A DNA stretch of 64,000 bases from CADEGL01 sp050180485 (GTDB taxonomy: Bacteria; Pseudomonadota; Alphaproteobacteria; CADEGL01). The notes beneath the pieces are model-generated. The model searched no databases. It worked only from the letters and a program-made list of their open reading frames with translations, and was not told the origin of the DNA. The stretch is taken from positions 1 through 64,000 of the forward strand of contig JBFXED010000007.1 in the NCBI GenBank assembly GCA_050180485.1. The letters run 5' to 3'. Of the stretch, positions 9,507-17,597 are shown in pieces; position 1 is the stretch's first letter; each line of letters opens with the position of its first letter. A program made the translations under genes and the position numbers.

Positions 9507-10277
9507 AAGCTTGCTGCCGCCGTTGACCAGGATCGTCTCGCCGGTCATGTAACGGGCGCCGACGGCCAGGAACAGGATGGCGTCGGCATAATCGGCGGGT
9601 TGGCCGACGCGCTTCAGCGGCACGCGCTCTTTTGCGATGGCGTCGATGTCGCCAAACGAGCATTCCCAACTCGAATTGACGAAGCCCGGCGCGATGCCGT
9701 TCACGCGCACCTCGGGCGCCAGGCTCTTGGCAAGCAACTGCGTCATGCGCACGAGCGCCGTCTTGGCGCAGGCATAGGCCAGGCTGCTGGCGCCGCCGCC
9801 GAAGGCGGAATCGGACACGGTGTTGACGACCGCGCCGTCGCCCTGGCGCAGGGCGGGGGCGGCCGCGCGCGTCGCCCAGAACGCGCCCAACAGGTTGACC
9901 GACAGGATCTTGGTCCAGAATTCCTCGGTCAGCTTGTCCAGTTCCGTCACGGGGATGGGCTGCTTTGTGCCCGGCGTGCCCGCGTTGTTGACCAGATAGT
10001 CGAGGCCGCCCAGTTGTTTCACGGCCTGGCCGATGGCCCCTTCGACCGAGGCCTGTTGGCCCACATTGGCCGGAATGGGGACGACCTCCAGCCCTTCCGC
10101 GCGTAAGCGCTTCGATTCGGCTTCCAGCCGCGGATTGCCGGGCAAGTCCATCATGGCGACGGCGGCGCCCGAGCGGGCCAGACGCTCCACCGTGCCAAGG
10201 CCGATGCCGGACGCACCGCCGGTCACAACCGCGCGCTTTCCCTTCAATCGGTAGACAATTAGATCGGACAATGGCAT
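9504..10277 (-). CDS. SDR family oxidoreductase
   Basis: A 257-residue classical short-chain dehydrogenase: cofactor motif TGGASGIGLG near 19-28, NNAG near 99-102, catalytic Tyr/Lys in YACAK near 168-172, and the C-terminal ARYMTGETILVNGG motif. An Asp in MMDLPG after the second strand suggests NAD preference. The product is unknown; length and motifs fit a 3-hydroxyacyl or polyol dehydrogenase. It is divergent from the TauD-like dioxygenase at 10364 with 86 bases between, so the two may share a control region. Its stop codon overlaps the tail of the shared terminator. Confidence 0.88.
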   Translation of the reverse strand: MPLSDLIVYRLKGKRAVVTGGASGIGLGTVERLARSGAAVAMMDLPGNPRLEAESKRLRAEGLEVVPIPANVGQQASVEGAIGQAVKQLGGLDYLVNNAGTPGTKQPIPVTELDKLTEEFWTKILSVNLLGAFWATRAAAPALRQGDGAVVNTVSDSAFGGGASSLAYACAKTALVRMTQLLAKSLAPEVRVNGIAPGFVNSSWECSFGDIDAIAKERVPLKRVGQPADYADAILFLAVGARYMTGETILVNGGSKL

Positions 10278-10363
10278 CTCCCCGAGGCGCAGCGCGCCAG
10301 TCTTGGCAATGGGCCGCGCGGACCCTAGCCTAGAATCTTCGCAAGAGTCTTTCGAGGCACGGC

Positions 10364-11206
10364 ATGAGCGGAATTGAAGTCAGGCCCATTTCGGGGGCGT
10401 TGGGCGCCGAGATCCACGGCGTCCAGTTGGGTGATGCGGTCGACAACGCGACCATGGACGCCATCCATCGCGCGTTCCTCGACCACCTGGTGATCTTCTT
10501 CCCCGAGCAGCGCCTGACGCCGGACCAGCACAAGGCGTTCGCCCGCCGCTTCGGCCCCATCTACATCCACCCGATGGTGGAGGGGATGCCCGATCATCCG
10601 GAGATCATCCGCGTGGTGCGCGAGCCCGGCGAGCGCACCAACTGGGGCAGCAAGTGGCACATGGACGGCGGTTTCGCCGAGAAGCCGCCGCTCGGCACCA
10701 TGCTGCACGCCCAGCAGATCCCGCCCTACGGCTCCGACACGATGTGGACCAACCTGTATCTGGCCTATGACGCGCTGTCCGATGGGCTCAAGCGCACGCT
10801 GGAAGGTTTGAAGGCCGTGCATGCGTCGGGCGCCGCCGGGCGCTATGACAGCAAATACAAGGGTATGAAGTCGAAGCCCGCCGAAGCGTCGCAGGCCATC
10901 CATCCCGTCATCCGCACCCATCCCGAAACGGGCCGGAAATGCCTGTTCGTGAACAACGACTTCATGGTGCGGTTCGACGGCATGACGGTCGAAGAAAGCC
11001 GCCCGCTGATGAACTATCTGTTCGAGCACAGTATCCGGCCCGAGTTCACCTGCCGCTTCCGCTGGAAGCCCGGCACGCTGGCGTTCTGGGACAACCGCTG
11101 CACCCAGCACAACGCCGTCTCGGATTATTTCCCGAGCCGGCCCGAACTGTTCGACAGCCCGCGCATCATGCACCGCATAACGGTCGAGGGCGACCGGCCC
11201 GTTTGA
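10364..11206 (+). CDS. TauD/TfdA family 2-oxoglutarate-dependent dioxygenase
   Basis: A 280-residue Fe(II)/2-oxoglutarate dioxygenase. The facial triad is visible as HMDGGF (about 98-103) and a distal His in DNRCTQHNAV (about 250), with the 2-oxoglutarate-binding Arg in RIMHRITVEGDRP near 267. The N-terminal IEVRPISGALGAEIHGVQL is typical of the family. Such enzymes hydroxylate taurine, 2,4-D, alkyl sulfates or other acids; the substrate here is open. SD-like GAGGCACGGC is only partial. A G+C hairpin with a T run directly follows the stop. Confidence 0.9.
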   Translation: MSGIEVRPISGALGAEIHGVQLGDAVDNATMDAIHRAFLDHLVIFFPEQRLTPDQHKAFARRFGPIYIHPMVEGMPDHPEIIRVVREPGERTNWGSKWHMDGGFAEKPPLGTMLHAQQIPPYGSDTMWTNLYLAYDALSDGLKRTLEGLKAVHASGAAGRYDSKYKGMKSKPAEASQAIHPVIRTHPETGRKCLFVNNDFMVRFDGMTVEESRPLMNYLFEHSIRPEFTCRFRWKPGTLAFWDNRCTQHNAVSDYFPSRPELFDSPRIMHRITVEGDRPV

Positions 11207-11209
11207 GCC

Positions 11210-11231
11210 GGCCGCCCTCGCGGCCTTTTCC
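11210..11231 (+). terminator. Terminator after the TauD-like gene
   Basis: GGCCGC (11210-11215) and GCGGCC (11220-11225) make a perfect 6-bp stem around a four-base loop, followed by TTTTCC. It lies four bases past the stop codon and before the convergent sigma-factor gene. Confidence 0.6.
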
Positions 11232-11246
11232 GGAACCGGAAGAGGA

Positions 11247-11837
11247 TCAGAGCGTCGCGCGATGCTCCGCGCGCGCGCGCGGCGCGGCCAACGCCGGACG
11301 GCGGGCGGGCGCCGCCGGCTCGTCCAGCAGGCGCATCAGTTCGTTGCGCGCGCGGTTGATGCGCGACTTGATGGTGCCGACCGCGCATTTGCACACCGCG
11401 GCGGCCTCGTCGTAGCTCATGCCCGCCGCGCTCACGAGGATCAGTGCCTCGCGATACTGAACCGGGATCGACTGCAGCATCGCGCGGACTTCTTTCAATT
11501 CCAGGCTGATCATCTGGTCGCCGCGCGTCGTCTGCAGACGCTCCGGCAGATCGTCGATGCTGCCGCCGTCATAGCGGGCCTTGCGGCGCTCGCTGAAATG
11601 GCAGTTGCGCAGAATGGTGAACAACCACGCGCGCATGTTGGTGCCCGGCTGATAGCGGTGCGCCGCGCCCAGCGCGCGCGCCACCGTATCCTGGACCAGG
11701 TCGTCGGCGCGGTCGCGGTTGCCTGCCAGGCCCCGAGCAAAGGCGCGAAGTTGAGGGACGTGCTCGAGAAGCTGCGTGCGAAATTCGGCCGTGTCTGCCT
11801 GATCGCGCATATCGGACTGGTTCTCGATAATCGTCAT
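11247..11837 (-). CDS. ECF sigma factor, EcfG-like
   Basis: A 196-residue sigma-70 family factor with region 2 (PQLRAFARGLAGNRDRADD then LVQDTVARAL and TNMRAWLFTILRN) and region 4 (EALILVSAAGMSYDEAAAV then CKCAVGTIKSRINRAR). The wording of both regions follows EcfG, the alphaproteobacterial general-stress sigma factor. EcfG is normally held by the anti-sigma NepR and freed by PhyR; neither gene is next to it here, so either it is a paralog or the partners are elsewhere. Basic residues fill the C-terminal 25 positions. AGGAGAG precedes the ATG. No GGAAC...CGTT autoregulatory promoter was found upstream. Confidence 0.9.
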   Translation of the reverse strand: MTIIENQSDMRDQADTAEFRTQLLEHVPQLRAFARGLAGNRDRADDLVQDTVARALGAAHRYQPGTNMRAWLFTILRNCHFSERRKARYDGGSIDDLPERLQTTRGDQMISLELKEVRAMLQSIPVQYREALILVSAAGMSYDEAAAVCKCAVGTIKSRINRARNELMRLLDEPAAPARRPALAAPRARAEHRATL

Positions 11838-12004
11838 GTCTCTCTCCTGCGGTTAACCCCGAACCGGGAGGGCGTGGACTTGGTTGCTCCCCGGACCGCC
11901 CGCCGCGAAGTGACGGCAATGCGATAACTCCAAACTAGGCAGAAAGGACACGTCCCAGGGGTGACAAGGGTGTGACATTGCCGTGATGTGTCGAGGGCGC
12001 GCGA

Positions 12005-12029
12005 GAAATCCGCTGTTAACAGCGGTTTC
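12005..12029. repeat. Inverted repeat between the permease and sigma genes
   Basis: CCGCTGTTAACAGCGG at 12010-12025 is a perfect 16-bp palindrome; GAAA and TTTC extend it past one bulged T. It sits about 85 bases after the permease stop and 170 bases before the sigma ATG, both genes reading leftward. It may terminate the permease transcript or act as an operator; there is no clean T run outside the stem. Confidence 0.6.
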
Positions 12030-12114
12030 CAGGGCCCCCTCGCAAAATGGGATGGGATCGAACCTAACGCGGCTGCGCGAACAAAGCCGCACCGCGATCG
12101 GACGCCGATCCTCC

Positions 12115-13404
12115 TCAGTCGCCGGGCGGATCGCGCAGCAGGGCATGGAGAAGGATCGCGCCGAAGGTTGCGACGCCGATACCGCCCAAGGTGAAGCCGC
12201 CGAATTTGAGTGCCAAGTCCCCCGCGCCCACGGTCAACGTCACGCCGGCGACGATCAGATTGCGCACGTTGGAGAAGTCGACCTTGTTGACGACCCAGAT
12301 GCGCGCGGCGGTGGCGGCGATCAGGCCGAATACGACGATGGACAGGCCGCCGAGGACAGGGCCGGGGATGGTGTGGATCGCGGCGCCGAACTTAGGCGAG
12401 AAACCGAGCAGGATCGCGAGCGCGCCCGCGACCACGAATGCCAGCGTGGAATAGATGCGCGTCACCGCCATGACGCCCATGTTCTCGGCATAGGTGGTGA
12501 CGCCAGGTCCGCCGCCCGCGCCGGACAGCATGGTCGCGACGCCGTCGCCGATGAAGGCACGCCCGAGATAGGGATCGAGATTGCGGCCGGTCATGGCGGC
12601 GATGCCTTTGATGTGCCCGAGATTCTCCGCGACCAGCACGATCGCCACCGGCGCGATCAGGACCATCGCGGCCGCATCGAAGGCGGGCGCCGTGAAACTT
12701 GGCAGGCCGAACCAGGCAGCCTGGGCCACGGGCGCGAAGTCGACCGGTGGTGCCAAGCCCGCTCCGTTGGCAACGATCAAATAGGCGGCGTAGGCGATCA
12801 GGCCGCCCAAAAGGATCGGCAGCCGCCGCGCCATGCCGGGCGCGTAGCAGGCGACCGCGCCCACGGAAATGACGGTGAACAGGCCGATCCAGGTGGCGAC
12901 CGGATTGGCCGACACCGCTTTGACCGCGATGGGCGCCAGGTTCAGGCCGATCACGGCCACGACCGCGCCCGTCACCACGGGCGGCATCAGCCGCTCGATC
13001 CAGTCGTGCCCGGCCCAATGCACGATGAAGCCGATGGCGGCATAGAGGGCACCCGCCGCGATGATGCCGCCCAACGCCACCGCGATATTGGCGTTGGGGC
13101 CGCTGCCCGCATAGGCCGTGGCGGCGATGACGACCGCGATGAAGGAGAAGCTCGAGCCCAGATAGCTCGGCACCCGTCCGCGCGTGACGAAGAAGAAGAT
13201 CAGCGTGGCGATGCCCGAGAACAGGATCGCGACATTGGCATCGAAGCCCATGAGCAGGGGGCCCAGCACGGTCGAGCCGAACATGGCGACCATGTGCTGG
13301 AAACCCGCCACCAGCGTCTGCCCGGCCGGCAGACGCTCGTCGGGCATGATCGCCCCGCCGGTCTTCAGCGTCCAACGCGGCAGAAACCCGTCATCGCTTT
13401 GCAT
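12115..13404 (-). CDS. NCS2 family nucleobase permease (UraA/xanthine-uracil type)
   Basis: A 429-residue protein with about 12-14 hydrophobic helices. It starts with LPAGQTLVAGFQHMVAMFGST, the NCS2 opening with the conserved His. The family motif Q/E-N near helix 10 appears as GPGVTTYAENMGVMAVTR (about 302-319), and the acidic helix-8 segment reads VLVAENLGHI near 256. NCS2 proteins import uracil, xanthine or related bases with protons. The sequence is closest in style to the bacterial UraA/RutG group, but the base cannot be assigned. No pyrimidine or purine catabolic gene is adjacent. Confidence 0.9.
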   Translation of the reverse strand: MQSDDGFLPRWTLKTGGAIMPDERLPAGQTLVAGFQHMVAMFGSTVLGPLLMGFDANVAILFSGIATLIFFFVTRGRVPSYLGSSFSFIAVVIAATAYAGSGPNANIAVALGGIIAAGALYAAIGFIVHWAGHDWIERLMPPVVTGAVVAVIGLNLAPIAVKAVSANPVATWIGLFTVISVGAVACYAPGMARRLPILLGGLIAYAAYLIVANGAGLAPPVDFAPVAQAAWFGLPSFTAPAFDAAAMVLIAPVAIVLVAENLGHIKGIAAMTGRNLDPYLGRAFIGDGVATMLSGAGGGPGVTTYAENMGVMAVTRIYSTLAFVVAGALAILLGFSPKFGAAIHTIPGPVLGGLSIVVFGLIAATAARIWVVNKVDFSNVRNLIVAGVTLTVGAGDLALKFGGFTLGGIGVATFGAILLHALLRDPPGD

Positions 13405-13516
13405 GGCGCCCCCCGGCCTGATGCGGCGTTAATGGGAGCTTAGCAGAGAGTGGGCGCGGGTGCGGCGCGAATGCTAACCTCGCCCCGGATCACCGGATCG
13501 GCGAGGGAGACAGGCC

Positions 13517-13987
13517 ATGGCAGGCGCGCAAAAGGATGGGCCGTTCAAGACGCTGCACCATGTGTGCATCATCGTGAAGGACATCGACAAGGCCGTGAAA
13601 TACTACGAATCGATCGGCATCGGCCCGTGGGTCGATTACCCGCCGCTCGGCGAATTCAAGGAGCTGAAGATGCCCGATGCGGACGGGTTCCGCGCCATCC
13701 GGTTCAAGTATGTCCAGCTCGGGCCCGTGCAGATCCAGCTCGGCCAGCCCGGCAAGGGCGACACACCGCAGAAGCGGTTTCTGGACGAGCATGGCGAAGG
13801 CGTCTTCCATATCGGCTTCGTGCTCGACGACGTGAACGCCGGCGAGGCCAAGGCCAAGGCGCTGGGCCTCGAGCCCTTCATGCGCGGCCGCCGCGACGAC
13901 GGCACCGGCTTCACCTATTTCGACACGGCGAAAGAGGCCGGCGGTGTCAACCTGTCCATCCGCAAGAGCCCGCTTCCGAAGAAATAG
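13517..13987 (+). CDS. VOC (glyoxalase-fold) family protein
   Basis: A 156-residue protein with paired beta-alpha-beta-beta-beta modules: LHHVCIIVKDIDKAVKYYES near 13-32 opens the first module, and GEGVFHIGFVLDDVNA near 92-107 opens the second. Metal ligands of the fold fit His near 14, Gln/Glu in the LGPVQIQLGQ strand, His near 97 and the late Asp/Glu region. The family includes lyases, epimerases and ring-cleavage dioxygenases. The wording resembles methylmalonyl-CoA epimerase-like VOC proteins, without certainty. GGGAGACAGG precedes the ATG. It is 63 bases upstream of the cyclodeaminase-like gene and is probably co-transcribed. Confidence 0.85.
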   Translation: MAGAQKDGPFKTLHHVCIIVKDIDKAVKYYESIGIGPWVDYPPLGEFKELKMPDADGFRAIRFKYVQLGPVQIQLGQPGKGDTPQKRFLDEHGEGVFHIGFVLDDVNAGEAKAKALGLEPFMRGRRDDGTGFTYFDTAKEAGGVNLSIRKSPLPKK

Positions 13988-14050
13988 CGCTTCGCGGCAG
14001 GACAATCGTTTCCGCCCGCCATCCGGCGCGGCGGCACCAAGGAGACATGA

Positions 14051-15034
14051 ATGGCCGACAAAGGCGAAATCCTCTACGTGCGCCGTAACGAGGTGGAATC
14101 CTCGGGCGTCACCTATCTGGAGATGATCGACGAACTGGAGCAGAGCTACCGCGACTGGGCGGCGGGCGAGGCGTTCGGCCACCCCAAGGTCGTCTCCAAC
14201 ACGCCCGACGGCAGCTACTTCTTTTCGCTCAACGCCTGGTCCAAGCGGCTCGGCCTCAATCTCTGCCACAACTCGATGGGCGTCCTGGCGGAGCTCGCGC
14301 CGCCGGGCGAGCATCATCTGAACGGCATGGAGGTCCTGAGCGACTACCGTACAGCCAAGCCGGTCGCCTTCATCGACAGTTTCTGGATGTCGACCTGGAT
14401 TCCCGCCGCCACCTCGGGCGTCGCCGCGCGCAAGCTGGCGCGGCCGGACAGCCGCTCGATCGGCTTCATCGCCACGGGCGCCCAGGCGCGCGTGCATCTG
14501 CCCGCGCTGAAATCCGTGCTGCCCAAACTCGATAAAGTCATCGCCTATAACCGCAGCCGCAAGGGCGCCGAGGCGTTCGCCGCCGAGGCGCGCGCCGAAG
14601 GCTGGAATGTCGAGGTGACGGAAGACCCGCGTCCGGCCTGCGAGGCCGACGTGGTGGTCTCCAGCATCCCTAAGTCCAAGAACTCCGTGCCCTTCTGCGA
14701 TCCGGCCTGGGTCAAGCCCGGCGCCTTCGTCAGCCTGGTCGATTGCGGCCGCGCCTGGCATCCGGGTTTGGAGAAATGCGAGCGCGTGGTGACGGACGAG
14801 CATGGCCAGTCCGTCCACGAGATCGCCATCGGCCACTTCAAGATTCCGGGGCCATTCGAGGCCGATCTGAAGGACATGGCGTCCGGCAAGCTGGCGCCGC
14901 GCCGCTCGGCCACCGAGCGCGCCGTCGCCTGCCACAGCGGCCATTCGCTCGGCATCCTGGCCATCGCGTCCTTGGTCTACCGGGCGGCGAAGAAGGCGAA
15001 CCGGGGCGGCTGGGTGCCGTCGAACTACCGCTAG
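14051..15034 (+). CDS. Ornithine cyclodeaminase/mu-crystallin family protein
   Basis: A 327-residue NAD(P)-binding protein. The substrate-side segment includes the Lys region GHPKVVSNTPDGSYFF (about 46-61), and FWMSTWIPAATSGVAARKLA (about 112-131) matches the family T-R/A-x-A-A-x-S region. The Rossmann part begins IGFIATGAQARVHLPAL (about 138-154). Members deaminate ornithine to proline or reduce imines of alanine, lysine or opine-like compounds. The usual G-x-G-x-Q is ATGAQA here, with the first Gly replaced. The substrate is unknown. Probably in one unit with the VOC gene; the LysR gene converges two bases past its stop. Confidence 0.85.
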   Translation: MADKGEILYVRRNEVESSGVTYLEMIDELEQSYRDWAAGEAFGHPKVVSNTPDGSYFFSLNAWSKRLGLNLCHNSMGVLAELAPPGEHHLNGMEVLSDYRTAKPVAFIDSFWMSTWIPAATSGVAARKLARPDSRSIGFIATGAQARVHLPALKSVLPKLDKVIAYNRSRKGAEAFAAEARAEGWNVEVTEDPRPACEADVVVSSIPKSKNSVPFCDPAWVKPGAFVSLVDCGRAWHPGLEKCERVVTDEHGQSVHEIAIGHFKIPGPFEADLKDMASGKLAPRRSATERAVACHSGHSLGILAIASLVYRAAKKANRGGWVPSNYR

Positions 15035-15035
15035 C

Positions 15036-15956
15036 CTAGCGGCGCGACGCGGCCGGTCGCCCAGCGCAAACGTCCCGGACGCATCCGCGCAGCCACCGAT
15101 GCGCCGGATCGGCGTCCAGCCGCGGATGCCACAGCATCGAAACCGGGATCTCCGGCACAGGCGCGGGAAGCGCGAAGCTGAATAGGCCGGCGCGCAGGCG
15201 CGCCGTGTGCCGCTCCGGGACGGTCGCGATCAGCTCCGAATCGCGCGCGAGGGTCAGGGCGCTCGCGAAGCCACCGACGACGATCGAGACGTCCCGGCGC
15301 AATTTGGCGGCGCCCAATGCTTCGTCGACCGGCCCCTGACCGCGGCCGTCCTGCGCGACATGGCGTGCGACATCGACATGACGGCCCGCCGCGTAGCGCG
15401 CGGCGGTAACTCTGCTGCGGCTCAACGCATGTCCCTTGCGCACCGCGCCGACGAAGCGGTCCCGGAACAGAAGCTGGGTGCGCAATTCCGGGCCGGCCTC
15501 GGTCCGGACGACGCCGGTTTCCAGATCGACCGCACCGCCGAGCGCGCCGTCATCTGTGTCCGGCTTCTGGATGAAGCGCAGGCGGATGCCGGGCGCCTCG
15601 GCCGCCATGCGCCTGATGAGCGCGGGGCCGAAGGTCTCGACGAATCCATCGCCCGTCCGCAGCGTGAAGGTCCGGGTCAGCCTCTTCACATCGAGCTCGG
15701 CAGCGGGGCTTAGGACCGCCCGCACATCCGCCACCAGCGGCCCGACCTTGTCTCTCAGCTCGAGCGCCCGCGGTGTGGGAACGAGACCGCGCCCCACGCG
15801 GACGAGCAGAGGGTCGCCCGTGGCTTCCCGCAGCCGCGCCAAGGCCCGGCTCATCGCCGACGGGCTGAGGCCGAGCTTCCGCGCGGCGCGCGCGACGCTG
15901 CCTTCCGCGAGGAGGATTTCGAGCGTCACGAGCAGGTTCAGGTCGCGCGGTGGCAT
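15036..15956 (-). CDS. LysR family transcriptional regulator
   Basis: A 306-residue regulator. The N-terminal winged helix-turn-helix is DLNLLVTLEILLAEGSVARA then ARKLGLSPSAMSRALARLRE (about 4-43); the effector domain follows from about 90. It is divergent from the MFS gene at 16087, and the 130-base gap holds an inverted repeat fit for LysR binding. By the usual LysR logic it probably controls that exporter and itself, in response to an unknown ligand. It ends in an Arg-rich tail. Confidence 0.92.
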   Translation of the reverse strand: MPPRDLNLLVTLEILLAEGSVARAARKLGLSPSAMSRALARLREATGDPLLVRVGRGLVPTPRALELRDKVGPLVADVRAVLSPAAELDVKRLTRTFTLRTGDGFVETFGPALIRRMAAEAPGIRLRFIQKPDTDDGALGGAVDLETGVVRTEAGPELRTQLLFRDRFVGAVRKGHALSRSRVTAARYAAGRHVDVARHVAQDGRGQGPVDEALGAAKLRRDVSIVVGGFASALTLARDSELIATVPERHTARLRAGLFSFALPAPVPEIPVSMLWHPRLDADPAHRWLRGCVRDVCAGRPAASRR

Positions 15957-15996
15957 CGGCGGACCATAGCACGGCCCGCGGGATATGGGGCGTCAT

Positions 15997-16024
15997 ATGC
16001 ACTGATAAAGTGCAAATCGTGCAT
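15997..16024. promoter_or_regulatory. Candidate LysR operator
   Basis: TGCAC (15998-16002) and GTGCA (16010-16014) are perfect 5-bp arms around seven A/T-rich bases, and a further GTGCAT lies at 16019-16024, inverted to ATGCAC at 15997. The site is 41 bases from the LysR start and about 63 from the MFS start. Its size fits the T-N11-A type of box, but it is a prediction by position and symmetry. Confidence 0.5.
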
Positions 16025-16086
16025 CTTCCGTCCTATCGGGGCGGAGCCTAGTTTCATGGCGAAAGAGGCAAACGACACGAACCGAA

Positions 16087-17520
16087 ATGGAAACCGAGAG
16101 AGAAGAAACGAAAACCCGCGCTACAAGCCGATGGCCGCTCGCCGCCCTGGCCCTGTCGATGCTGTTGTCGTCGATGGGCGTCAGCATCGCGAACGTCGCC
16201 TTGCCCACCTTGGCCCAGGCGTTCGCCGCGTCCTTCCAGGCGGCGCAATGGGTGGTCCTGGCCTATCTCCTGGCCGTCACGGTCGCGAGCGTCGGCGCCG
16301 GGCGCCTGGGCGATCTCATGGGGCACCGGCGGGTTTTGGTGGCGGGGATCGCGATCTTCACGGCGGCTTCGGCGCTCTGCGCCGTGGCGCCCACGCTTCC
16401 CGCGCTGATCGCGGCCCGCGCGCTGCAGGGCACGGGTGCGGCGATCCTGATGGCGCTGACGATCGCGCTGGTGCGCGACACCGTTGCCAAGGAGAAGACC
16501 GGCAGCGCCATGGGCCTGCTCGGCACCATGTCCGCCCTCGGCACCGCCCTCGGCCCGTCGCTCGGCGGTGCGTTGATCGCCGGCCCCGGCTGGCGCGCGA
16601 TCTTTTTCGTCATGGTGCCGCTGGGCGTCCTGAATTTTTGGCTCGCCCATCGCCATCTGGGCAAAGGCGCCGCGCGCGCGGACACGGCGCGTCCCAGCTT
16701 CGACGCGCTTGGCACCGCGCTGCTCGGCGTGACGCTCGCGGCCTATGCCTTGGCGATGACCCTCGGACGCGGCCAGTTCGGCACGCTCAACATCATCCTG
16801 CTCGCGGCGTCGGCCGCCGGGCTTGGCGCCTTCTTGCTGGCGGAATCGAAAGCCAAGGCGCCGCTCTTGCGGCTGGCCGCTTTCCGCGATGCGGCCTTGA
16901 GCGCCGGGCTCGCGATGAACACCGTTGTGGCGACCGTGATGATGACGACGCTGGTGGTCGGGCCGTTTTACCTGTCGCGCACCCTCGGCCTGGGCGAGGC
17001 GCTGGTCGGCGCCGTCATGTCGGTCGGTCCCGTCGTCTCGATGTTCACCGGCGTGCCCGCAGGCCGCATCGTCGATCGCTGGGGCGCGCCGTCCGTGATG
17101 CTGATTGGCCTCGCCGCCATGGCGGCCGGCGCATTCGCCTTGGCCGCGATCCCCTCCGCCTTCGGCATCGCTGGGTATGTTGCGGGCATCGCCCTCCTGA
17201 CGCCGGGCTACCAGCTGTTCCAGGCCGCCAACAACACCGCCGTGATGAAGGATGTCGCGCCCGACCGGCGCGGCGTCGTCTCCGGCATGCTCAGCCTTTC
17301 GCGCAACCTCGGGCTGATCACGGGCGCGTCCGTCATGGGCGCCGTGTTCGCCATCGCCGCGGGCCGGGATGGCGTTATGGCGGCCGCCCCCGATGATGTC
17401 GGGTTCGGCATGCGGGTCAGCTTCGCGGTCGCGGCATCCCTCCTGCTTGCAGCACTCGCTCTCGCGGCCGGCATCCGCGCGCGCGGCGCGCCGGCCGCGG
17501 TCAGCGCACGTCGGTCTTAG
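16087..17520 (+). CDS. MFS transporter, DHA2 (14-helix) drug-efflux type
   Basis: A 477-residue membrane protein. After a short charged N terminus it starts LAALALSMLLSSMGVSIANV, and motif A-like GRLGDLMGHRRVLVAG is near 74-89. Motif C-like GTMSALGTALGPSLGGALI near 145-163 is typical of drug/H+ antiporters, and the helix count (about 14) fits the DHA2/EmrB-QacA group. It probably exports a toxic compound using the proton gradient. The divergent LysR gene is its likely regulator. The substrate is not predictable. Confidence 0.9.
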   Translation: METEREETKTRATSRWPLAALALSMLLSSMGVSIANVALPTLAQAFAASFQAAQWVVLAYLLAVTVASVGAGRLGDLMGHRRVLVAGIAIFTAASALCAVAPTLPALIAARALQGTGAAILMALTIALVRDTVAKEKTGSAMGLLGTMSALGTALGPSLGGALIAGPGWRAIFFVMVPLGVLNFWLAHRHLGKGAARADTARPSFDALGTALLGVTLAAYALAMTLGRGQFGTLNIILLAASAAGLGAFLLAESKAKAPLLRLAAFRDAALSAGLAMNTVVATVMMTTLVVGPFYLSRTLGLGEALVGAVMSVGPVVSMFTGVPAGRIVDRWGAPSVMLIGLAAMAAGAFALAAIPSAFGIAGYVAGIALLTPGYQLFQAANNTAVMKDVAPDRRGVVSGMLSLSRNLGLITGASVMGAVFAIAAGRDGVMAAAPDDVGFGMRVSFAVAASLLLAALALAAGIRARGAPAAVSARRS

Positions 17521-17597
17521 CGGCGCGCGATGACCGGCCGCGCCGCGGCGAAGTTGCCATTGCGGCTTCGCGTTTGCGCCACCAATATCCGCGCGCC

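Noticed and set aside
11983..13443. A 486-codon plus-strand frame opposite the NCS2 permease
   Set aside because: It is Asp/Arg/Gly/His-rich shadow coding; the minus strand encodes a clean permease.
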